A stretch of 64,000 nucleotides of DNA from Pseudoxanthomonas sp. PXM02 (GTDB taxonomy: Bacteria; Pseudomonadota; Gammaproteobacteria; Xanthomonadales; Xanthomonadaceae). Location of the stretch: contig NZ_JACVAK010000001.1 in the NCBI RefSeq assembly GCF_014851805.1, positions 186,001 through 250,000 of the forward strand, in the 5' to 3' direction. Numbering within the stretch: the stretch's first letter is position 1; each line of letters opens with the position of its first letter. The position numbers and the translations under genes are program-made. Below the pieces are notes generated by a model. It was given only the letters and a program-made list of their open reading frames with translations, searched no databases and had not been told where the DNA came from. Of the stretch, positions 1-6,608 are shown in pieces.

Positions 1-432
1 GCCCGTCACGAGTACCACTTCGAGGAGCGCTACGAAGCGGGCCTCGCCCTGCAGGGCTGGGAGCTGAAGGCGATCCGCGCCGGCCGCGCGAACATCACCG
101 AGGCCTACGCGATCGTCCGCCACGGCGAGATCTTCCTGTTCGGTGCGCAGATCACGCCGCTGATCCAGGCCTCCAGCCATGTGGTGGCCGATGACCGTCG
201 CACCCGCAAGCTGCTGCTGCACCGGAACGAGATCGACAGCCTGATTGGCAAGGTCGAACGCGACGGTTACACGCTGGTGCCGACCTCGCTGTACTGGAAG
301 GGCAACAAGGTGAAGGCCGAGATTGCCCTGGCCAAGGGCAAGCAGACCCACGACAAGCGGGCCAGCGAGAAGGATCGCGACTGGGCACGCGAAAAATCCC
401 GCGTGATGCGCCAGCATAATAAGGACGCATGA
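1..432 (+). CDS. smpB: SsrA-binding protein SmpB (5' end outside window)
   Basis: The reading frame is open from base 1 and ends at the TGA at 430-432, giving 143 visible residues of a family usually about 155-165 long, so only the first dozen or so residues are missing. SmpB binds tmRNA and carries it into stalled ribosomes for trans-translation. The visible part starts in the beta-barrel ([19 protein letters not shown]), continues through [15 protein letters not shown], and has the conserved [12 protein letters not shown] segment. The C-terminal tail is basic ([17 protein letters not shown]), the part that enters the mRNA channel. Its partner RNA, ssrA, lies 240 bases downstream on the same strand, the usual xanthomonad arrangement. 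Identification is secure. Confidence 0.97.
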   Translation, partial: ARHEYHFEERYEAGLALQGWELKAIRAGRANITEAYAIVRHGEIFLFGAQITPLIQASSHVVADDRRTRKLLLHRNEIDSLIGKVERDGYTLVPTSLYWKGNKVKAEIALAKGKQTHDKRASEKDRDWAREKSRVMRQHNKDA

Positions 433-448
433 GGCATCGAGGTGCCGA

Positions 449-553
449 ATGTGGGAGCGACGTCAGTCGCGATCGCTCTTCCCGGTAACCCTCTCAGCGC
501 GATTGCGCACTGCGCTACCGAACAGGAGCTCGCGACTGACGTCGCTCCCACAT
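449..553. repeat. Long palindromic intergenic repeat, copy 1
   Basis: A perfect 24-base inverted repeat: the left arm at 449-472 (GTGGGAGCGACGTCAGTCGCGA core) is matched by 530-553, with about 57 bases between. Related copies lie at 31583-31669 and 38416-38485. It sits just downstream of smpB and could form a large hairpin in the smpB 3' end. It resembles the REP/REPIN class of short palindromic elements; no RAYT-type transposase is seen in the window. Confidence 0.85.
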
Positions 554-614
554 CGGATGTTCCTGTGTGAATATCCCCAAGTGAAGCCCGGTTGACCCTG
601 ATACGCCCCGAACC

Positions 615-643
615 TTGTCACCTGCCTATCCCACCCCTACACT
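615..643 (+). promoter_or_regulatory. Sigma70-type promoter of ssrA
   Basis: TTGTCA at 615-620 and TACACT at 638-643 are separated by exactly 17 bases, a good sigma70 match. Transcription would start near 650, giving a pre-tmRNA with roughly 20 bases of 5' leader to be removed by RNase P. Confidence 0.75.
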
Positions 644-671
644 TCCCTTCGTCAGGACGTTTCTGACTCCC

Positions 672-1025
672 GGGGGTGCACTGGCTTCGACGGGGGTTGC
701 GAAGTTGCCTGGTGCATGCCGAGGGGGCAGCTTTCCTCGTAAATCCAGCGGCAAAACTCTAGTTGCCAACGACGACAACTACGCTCTGGCCGCTTAAGGC
801 CTAAGCCCTGAAACTGCTTGTGTCCGTGCTCGCAGCGTAAGGTCATCATCACGGAATCGCCGGGAGTGGCTGCCTGTCAGCATCCGGTTAACCTAAAACA
901 GGCTGGTCCTGCGGTGCGCTTTGCCCACCGTGCTGTCGCAGGACGAGATCCAACGGCGGGATAAGCATGTAGTACCGGGGATGGAGTGCCTTCGGACGGC
1001 GGTTCAATTCCGCCCACCTCCACCA
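672..1025 (+). ncRNA. ssrA: Transfer-messenger RNA (tmRNA)
   Basis: One-piece tmRNA of about 354 bases. The 5' GGGGGTG at 672-678 pairs perfectly (one G-U) with CACCTCC at 1015-1021, followed by ACCA, so the CCA end is encoded. The 5' region GCACTGGCTTCGACGGGG and the T-arm GGTTCAATTCCGCCC are typical of tmRNA. The tag reading frame resumes at about 765 and encodes ANDDNYALAA, stopping with TAA at 795-797. The tag ends in the ALAA degron recognised by ClpXP. The RNA rescues ribosomes stalled on broken mRNAs together with SmpB, encoded immediately upstream. A strong promoter precedes it and a hairpin terminator follows. Confidence 0.97.
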
Positions 1026-1030
1026 TTCAG

Positions 1031-1064
1031 AAAGCCGGAACCTCACGGTTCCGGCTTTTTCTTT
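1031..1064 (+). terminator. Rho-independent terminator of ssrA
   Basis: Stem AAAGCCGGAACC / GGTTCCGGCTTT with loop TCAC, followed by a T-rich run, a few bases after the encoded CCA end of tmRNA. Confidence 0.92.
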
Positions 1065-1155
1065 GCCCACCGGCTGCGCTCGCCTCAGATTGAACCTGAA
1101 TCCGGCAGCCGGCTTGGTGCTTCCTGTAAAATCGCCGTCTTTTTTGAGCGTCAGC

Positions 1156-1821
1156 GTGGCTTTACCGCAGCACCGGACGGCCGTTTCGGCCCCCGCCTTC
1201 GTCCAGCGACTCTCCCGGTTGGGTGGCCTCGACGCCCCCGTCGCCGGCCCTGCCCTGTCCGAGCGACTGGGCCAGTGGATCGACTGGAATCGGGCTGTCG
1301 CGTTGTCGCGCGCCCTGGATGCCTCGCCGGCACCGGGTGTGGCAACGGCAGCCGGCGACGAAGAAGCGGCCTGCGCACGCGTGAAGGCGTCCCTGCGCAC
1401 CGCCATCACGCGCACCGACAAGCTTGAGACATTCGCCAGCGATGCGTTCGCGCCCTTCCAGCGCCACATCCTGGATCTGCAACGCGCCATGCAGGCGGGC
1501 ACCGGCCAACTGCGCGGGCGATTGCGCGATGCCCTGGCGGCGGGTTCACCCGATCAGGTTCGCTTGGCGGAGATCGACGGGGTCATGGAGATGACGTTGA
1601 GCCCGCGCGAACAAACGCTGCTGACCGCGACACCTACCCTGCTCGTCCAGCACTTCGAACGACTGAAGCAGGCGCATGCCGATACCAGCGACGACGCCTG
1701 GCTCGCCCGCTTCCGCCACGACCTCCAGGACATCCTGCTCGCCGAGCTGGACCTCCGCTTCCATCCCCTCGACGCGCTACTCGCCGCGCTTCGTACCTCG
1801 CACGACTCTGGAACACCATGA
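1156..1821 (+). CDS. DUF3348-family protein, first gene of a motor-like operon
   Basis: A 221-residue protein without signal peptide or membrane segment, rich in Ala, Arg and Leu and mostly helical in appearance. The sequence (APAFVQRLSRLGGLD near the start) matches what I recall of the DUF3348 family, whose function is unknown. I chose the GTG at 1156, because a TAAAAT promoter element lies at about 1131 and upstream in-frame codons overlap the tmRNA terminator region. A longer frame is open to 1063, so the start is tentative. Its TGA overlaps the ATG of the next gene (ATGA), and the four genes to 5168 all overlap, implying one transcript and matched production. In this family the gene usually travels with DUF802, OmpA-like and DUF2894 genes, as here. 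A cytoplasmic accessory role to the membrane unit is an inference. Confidence 0.75.
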   Translation: MALPQHRTAVSAPAFVQRLSRLGGLDAPVAGPALSERLGQWIDWNRAVALSRALDASPAPGVATAAGDEEAACARVKASLRTAITRTDKLETFASDAFAPFQRHILDLQRAMQAGTGQLRGRLRDALAAGSPDQVRLAEIDGVMEMTLSPREQTLLTATPTLLVQHFERLKQAHADTSDDAWLARFRHDLQDILLAELDLRFHPLDALLAALRTSHDSGTP

Positions 1822-3905
1822 CCCGACACGCCCTCCTGACCGCCCTGTTCCTGCTGGGCCTCGCCATCGTCACCTGGATCGGGGTCGGCTACGTCGGTAC
1901 GCATGCGCTGGGCGTGGTGGTCACCCTGATCATCGGTCTCTGCTATGTGGCCGGCGCGGTGGAACTGCATCGCTATCGCCAAGCCACCGATTCGTTGCTG
2001 CAGGCGGTCAAGGACACGTCAGCCGCGAAACAAGGTCTGTCGACCTGGCTTTCATCGCTGCATGCGAGCCTGCGCCCGTCGGTCCGCCAGCGCATCGAAG
2101 GCGAGCGCGTCGCCCTGCCAGCCCCCGCCCTCACGCCGTACCTGGTCGGCCTGCTGGTCCTGCTCGGCATGCTGGGCACGCTGCTGGGCATGATGGCCAC
2201 GCTGCGCGGCACCGGTCTGGCCCTGGAAAGCGCGACCGACATCGACGCCATCCGTGGCTCGCTGGCCGCACCGGTGAAGGGCCTGGGCTTTGCGTTCGGC
2301 ACATCGATCGCCGGCGTGGCGACATCGGCGGTGCTTGGCCTGATGGCGGCGCTGTGCCGTCGCGAGCGACTGGAGGCGGTTCATCTGCTGGATGCAGAAA
2401 TCACCACGTCGCTGCATGCGCATTCGCAAGCCTTCCAGCGCGAGGAATCCTTCCGCCTGTTGCAGCAGCAGGCCGCGTTGATGCCGGATCTGGTCGAACG
2501 CCTGCAAGCGATGGTGGCCTCGATCGAACAACAGAACGCCGCCTCAGGCGAACGCCTGGCGACCCATCAGCAGGCGTTCCACGAACGCACCGAGGCCGCG
2601 CAGGCCCAGTGGGCCGCCTCGTTCGAGCAGACGTTGAAGTCCGGCGTCGATGCGAGCGCGCGCGCCGTCGTCGCGGCCCTGCAGCCGTCGACCGAAGCGA
2701 CGCTGGCGGGGCTGGCCCGTGAAAGTGCAGCGATGCAGGCCACCGTCACCGGGGCCGTGCAGCGCCAGCTCGATGGCCTGAGCGCCGGCTTCGGCGCCGC
2801 CACCACGGCGGCTACCGCGAGCTGGGCTTCGGTGCTGGAGCACCAGCAGCAGGCAAACACGGCGCTCACCGCCGAGATGCAGGTGCTGGCCACACGTCTG
2901 GCCGGCACGTTCGAGCAGCAGTCGTCCGCGCTGGTCGACAGCGTGTCCTCGCGCCTGGAAGCCAATGCCACGACCCTGGCGGACCGCTGGGACCAGGTCC
3001 TGGCACAGCAGGAGGCGGGCCATGCCGGCATGGCCGAGCGCAACGCGCAGGCGCTGACGGCAGCCACCGGCGGCATCGAGCGGCACGCCGACGCGCTGCT
3101 GCAGGCAATGGAACGCTCGCACGCCACGCTGCAGCAGACGCTTGCATCGCAGGACGACCAGCGCCTCGCCGCCTGGGCCGAGCGCCTGGCCGCGATGAGC
3201 GCCACGCTGCGCGACGAGTGGGAACGGGCCGGCGCGCAGACAGCGCAGCTCCAACAGGACATCTGCGACGCACTCGCACGCAGCGCACAGGACATCACCA
3301 CCCAGGCGCAAGCGCATTCAACCCAGACCATCGCCGAGATCTCGCAGCTGGTGCAGGTCGCCTCCGAGGCGCCGCGCGCCGCCGCCGACGTCATCGCCGA
3401 GCTGCGCCAGAAGCTGTCCGACAGCATGGTGCGCGACACCGCCATGCTGGAAGAACGCAACCAGCTGATGGAAACGCTGCAGACCTTGCTCGATGCGGTG
3501 AACCACGCCTCCACCGAGCAGCGCAGTGCGATCGACGCACTGGTCGCCACCTCGGCCGACCTGCTCGACCGCGTCGGCACGCGCTTCACCGACCATGTCG
3601 AAGCCGAAACCGGCAAGCTCGGCGGCATCGCCGCGCAGGTCGCCGCGGGCGCCACGGAAGTCGCCAGCCTGGGCGACGCGCTGGGCACGGCAGTGCAGTC
3701 GTTCGGCAAGTCGAACGAAGAACTGCTCGTGCGCCTGCAGGCCATCGAAGGTGCGCTGGATCGTTCGCTGGCCCGTAGCGACGACCAATTGGCGTACTAC
3801 GTGGCGCAGGCGCGCGAAGTGATCGACCTCAGCCTGTCCGCACAGCGGCAGATCACGCTCGACCTGCAGCAGCTGAGCGGCGCGCAGCCGGCGGAAGCCG
3901 CGTGA
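1818..3905 (+). CDS. DUF802 protein: MotA/ExbB-like membrane unit with long coiled-coil tail
   Basis: A 695-residue protein. Hydrophobic segments lie at about residues 6-26, 30-50, 107-127 and 157-179. The third carries LGMLGTLLGMM and the fourth GFAFGTSIAGVATSAV, the two-helix signature of the MotA/TolQ/ExbB superfamily, which forms a pentamer around a MotB/TolR-type dimer and conducts ions. From about residue 190 to the end the protein is a continuous Ala/Gln/Glu-rich helix with degenerate repeats (AxWAxxLEQQ-like units), which is the DUF802 region. Such a long cytoplasmic tail recalls ZorA of the Zorya system. It overlaps its neighbours by 4 bases on both sides, and the next gene encodes the matching MotB-like partner. 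Motor function is inferred from fold and context; nothing here identifies a cargo or target. Confidence 0.8.
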   Translation: MTRHALLTALFLLGLAIVTWIGVGYVGTHALGVVVTLIIGLCYVAGAVELHRYRQATDSLLQAVKDTSAAKQGLSTWLSSLHASLRPSVRQRIEGERVALPAPALTPYLVGLLVLLGMLGTLLGMMATLRGTGLALESATDIDAIRGSLAAPVKGLGFAFGTSIAGVATSAVLGLMAALCRRERLEAVHLLDAEITTSLHAHSQAFQREESFRLLQQQAALMPDLVERLQAMVASIEQQNAASGERLATHQQAFHERTEAAQAQWAASFEQTLKSGVDASARAVVAALQPSTEATLAGLARESAAMQATVTGAVQRQLDGLSAGFGAATTAATASWASVLEHQQQANTALTAEMQVLATRLAGTFEQQSSALVDSVSSRLEANATTLADRWDQVLAQQEAGHAGMAERNAQALTAATGGIERHADALLQAMERSHATLQQTLASQDDQRLAAWAERLAAMSATLRDEWERAGAQTAQLQQDICDALARSAQDITTQAQAHSTQTIAEISQLVQVASEAPRAAADVIAELRQKLSDSMVRDTAMLEERNQLMETLQTLLDAVNHASTEQRSAIDALVATSADLLDRVGTRFTDHVEAETGKLGGIAAQVAAGATEVASLGDALGTAVQSFGKSNEELLVRLQAIEGALDRSLARSDDQLAYYVAQAREVIDLSLSAQRQITLDLQQLSGAQPAEAA

Positions 3906-4549
3906 GCGTCGAGACCGGAGACGACGCCGATCTCGGCGCGCCCGTCTGGGCCAGCTTCGGCGACCTGATGTCGGTGCTGCTCGGCGCCTTCGTGCTGGTG
4001 CTGGTGGGTGTGATCGCCGTGCAGGCCCAACTCTCGCAGCGGCTGGATGAGGAAGTGAAGCGGCGCGAACAGGAAGCCCAGCAGCGCAAGGCGCTGGAAG
4101 AGGCGCTGGCCGAACCGCTCGCCGAAGGCCGCGTCACGCTGGTGGATGGCCGTATCGGCATCCGCGGCAACGTGCTGTTCGCGCTGAACTCCGACCAGTT
4201 GCAGCCGGAAGGCCGCGAACTGCTCAAAGGCCTGGCCGCTCCGCTGGCGGGCTACCTGCGCACGCGCGACGAGATCCTGATGGTCAGCGGCTTCACCGAC
4301 GACCGCCAGGTCAGTGGCAACAACCGCCAGTTCGCCGACAACTGGGAACTGTCGGCGCAGCGCTCGTTGACGGTCATGCGTACGCTGATCGCCGATGGCG
4401 TGCCCTCGTCGTCGGTGTTCGCCGCCGCATTCGGCGCCGAACAGCCGGTCAGTGCGAACGACAGCGAAGCCGGCCGCGCGCGCAACCGTCGCGTCGAGAT
4501 TGCGCCGATTCCGCGTCCCGCCAAGCGTGCTGCCGCCGATGGACGGTGA
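3902..4549 (+). CDS. MotB/OmpA-like peptidoglycan-anchoring partner
   Basis: A 215-residue protein starting at a GTG that overlaps the previous stop (GTGA). A single N-terminal membrane helix (about 18-41) reads SFGDLMSVLLGAFVLVLVG. It aligns with the MotB plug-helix pattern YADFMTAMMAFFLVM, placing Asp21 at the proton-carrying position. A charged linker (about 45-75) follows. The C-terminal OmpA/MotB domain (about 90-205) contains NVLFALNSDQL, VSGFTDDRQV and a terminal GRARNRRVEI, the usual peptidoglycan-binding signature. By analogy with MotB, TolR and ZorB it would be a stator or axle anchored to the wall. It overlaps the DUF2894 gene by 11 bases. The domain assignment is strong; the biological role is unknown. 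Confidence 0.88.
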   Translation: MSVETGDDADLGAPVWASFGDLMSVLLGAFVLVLVGVIAVQAQLSQRLDEEVKRREQEAQQRKALEEALAEPLAEGRVTLVDGRIGIRGNVLFALNSDQLQPEGRELLKGLAAPLAGYLRTRDEILMVSGFTDDRQVSGNNRQFADNWELSAQRSLTVMRTLIADGVPSSSVFAAAFGAEQPVSANDSEAGRARNRRVEIAPIPRPAKRAAADGR

Positions 4550-5168
4550 CGCCCTGCCCGTCCCCGCACAGTTGCAGGCCTGGCGGGCGCGCGGCGCCGA
4601 CCGGATGGATCCGTTGCGTTTCGCCTTCATCGATGCGCTGGCGGCGCGCGCGCATGCCCACGCCGGAGAAGCGCGCCGATTGCTCGATGCCCGCCTGTCC
4701 GGCCTGATCGCGCTCTACGCCGATGACCTAGCCCGCTGGACGCCGCGCACATCGACATCGACCGGCTCGCCTGCCGCCCTGCTGCGCACGCTGACGACCG
4801 AGATGCAGGCACGCGCCTCGACAGCGGCCACGCTCACGACGGCGCTCGCGGCATCTGCAGGGCACGCGCCCGCCGTGCTGGAGGAAGCACGGCGGGTGTG
4901 GACACAGGTGCGCACCGACAGCCAGTTGCGTGCCTCGCTCCATGACCTCCCCGCAGACGCCGGCCCGCTCAACTCGGGCATGCTGGTCCATCGCGCCCTC
5001 CACGTCATGCGCGACGTGGCACCGGGCTATCTGCAGCACTTCATCGCTTATGCCGACACGCTGTCTTCGCTGGAACGCCTGCAGCTGGACCTGGCCACCG
5101 CGACACCGGCCACCGCCGACAGCGCCAAATCTGCGCGCCGTAGCAGGGCCCGCAAGCGATCCGCATGA
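4539..5168 (+). CDS. DUF2894-family protein, last gene of the motor-like operon
   Basis: A 209-residue protein starting at ATG 4539, inside the end of the OmpA-like gene. It opens MDGDALPVPAQLQAWRARGA and is Ala/Arg-rich and helical, with no signal peptide or membrane helix. It ends in a very basic tail (SARRSRARKRSA) that could contact nucleic acid or acidic partners. The family, as I recall it, is DUF2894, without known function and usually found next to DUF802 genes. About 60 bases separate it from the convergent muramidase gene. The role is not known; cytoplasmic association with the DUF802 tail is a guess from context. Confidence 0.72.
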   Translation: MDGDALPVPAQLQAWRARGADRMDPLRFAFIDALAARAHAHAGEARRLLDARLSGLIALYADDLARWTPRTSTSTGSPAALLRTLTTEMQARASTAATLTTALAASAGHAPAVLEEARRVWTQVRTDSQLRASLHDLPADAGPLNSGMLVHRALHVMRDVAPGYLQHFIAYADTLSSLERLQLDLATATPATADSAKSARRSRARKRSA

Positions 5169-5227
5169 ACCCGGGCCTCTGAGGACTTGGTGGACTGATT
5201 CCCGGGTATGGGACCGACGTACGCGCG

Positions 5228-6493
5228 TCATCGTTCCAGGTAGAGCAAATGCCGCTGCCGAAGCGTCCGGAACCGTTCGAGCGCGGGCGTCCAGCGTGCC
5301 TCGATGGCATCGACAGACTCACCCTTCGTGATCGCCACGCGCAACCACGGCACGCCGGCCAGCGCATCGAAGAACGGAGGATTGCCGGGCAGGAAGGCGA
5401 ATTCCTTCGGATGCTGGTCATGCAGCGCCTTCAGCACCGCGATGCCCGTGCGGACCGGACGGAACGCGGCGCGGTCAGTGACATGCAGCTGCACACCCGC
5501 GCAGGCCACGCCCGCATGCTTGGAGAAGGTCGGAGTGAACCATACCGGGCGGAACCGCACGCCGGGCAAGGCCATCGCATCGAGGCGCGCGGCCAGCGCC
5601 GGTGCGTCCACCCAGGGCGCGCCGATCATTTCGAACGGCCGCGTCGTACCACGCCCTTCCGACACGTTGGTGCCTTCCAGCAAGCCCGTGCCGGGATAGA
5701 CCAGCGCCGTATCGGGCGTGGGCATGTTGGGTGACGGCGGCACCCAAGGCAGTGCATCGCGCAGGGGCTCATCGCCCCGTGCCCAGCCCTGCACCGTCAC
5801 CACGTGCAGGTCCGCGCCGATGCCGAACTCGATGTTGAACAGCGTGGCCAGTTCGCCGACGGTCATGCCGTGGCGGATCGGGATGGGAAACATGCCGACG
5901 AACGACGCCAGCGCCGGCTCCAGCACCGGCCCTTCGACGAGCACACCGCCCAGCGGATCGGGGCGATCAGCGACCACGACAGGAATCCCTGCCTTCTTCG
6001 CCGCCCGCATCACGCCAGCCAGCGTGTAGGGGTAGGTATAGAAGCGCGTGCCGACGTCCTGGATGTCGAACACCAGCACGTCGATGCCCTCCAGCATCGC
6101 GGGCGTCGGTTCGCGGTGCTCCCCATACAGGCTGTGCACCGGGAGACCGGTAGCGACATCGCGCGACGAGGCGACCTTGTCGCCGGCCTGCACATCACCG
6201 CGCACGCCGTGTTCCGGCCCGAACAGCGCCACCAACGCGAAGTCCTTCTGCGCCGCAAAGCGGTCGACGTCGCTGCGCAACTGGCTGTCCACGCCGGTGG
6301 CGTTGGTCACCAGCCCGACCCGCTTGTCGCGCAGCAGATCAAGGCGCTGGTCGAGCAGCACCTCGATGCCCAACCGCGACGTTGCGGCCTCGGACGCCAA
6401 TGCGGCATACGGCCATGCGAGGGCCAGCAACAACAGCGCTGGCAGCATGGAGACGCGCAGTGCAGCGTGCAGCAGACGACCGAACCGGGGCAT
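5228..6493 (-). CDS. DUF1343 / NamZ-type exo-beta-N-acetylmuramidase
   Basis: A 421-residue secreted protein of the DUF1343 (YbbC/NamZ) family, whose characterised member removes MurNAc from the non-reducing end of peptidoglycan fragments. A signal peptide covers about residues 1-34 (hydrophobic LPALLLLALAWPYAALA). The mature part has the family hallmarks LLRDKRVGLVTNATGVD, LFGPEHGVRGDVQAG, VFDIQDVGTRFYTYPYTL and GWARGDEPL. I start at 6493 because GGTGA lies about 7 bases upstream and the longer frame from 6523 would precede the signal peptide with ten unneeded residues. It is divergently transcribed from a MurQ-like SIS protein across 115 bases, which suggests a murein-recycling pair. Confidence 0.88.
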   Translation of the reverse strand: MPRFGRLLHAALRVSMLPALLLLALAWPYAALASEAATSRLGIEVLLDQRLDLLRDKRVGLVTNATGVDSQLRSDVDRFAAQKDFALVALFGPEHGVRGDVQAGDKVASSRDVATGLPVHSLYGEHREPTPAMLEGIDVLVFDIQDVGTRFYTYPYTLAGVMRAAKKAGIPVVVADRPDPLGGVLVEGPVLEPALASFVGMFPIPIRHGMTVGELATLFNIEFGIGADLHVVTVQGWARGDEPLRDALPWVPPSPNMPTPDTALVYPGTGLLEGTNVSEGRGTTRPFEMIGAPWVDAPALAARLDAMALPGVRFRPVWFTPTFSKHAGVACAGVQLHVTDRAAFRPVRTGIAVLKALHDQHPKEFAFLPGNPPFFDALAGVPWLRVAITKGESVDAIEARWTPALERFRTLRQRHLLYLER

Positions 6494-6608
6494 AGTGTCA
6501 TCACCGTTTGCTATCGTGGTCACGACGATAGCAGCCTGCGTGTGGCGCCGTGCAAGGGGATGTTCCGCCGGTGTCGCCGCATTCTTCCGTTGTCAGGTGA
6601 GGGATCCG

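Noticed and set aside
1156-5168. Zorya antiphage system
   Set aside because: The ZorA/ZorB-like pair is plausible, but no ZorC, ZorD (helicase) or ZorE (HNH nuclease) is encoded, so only a shared motor fold is claimed.
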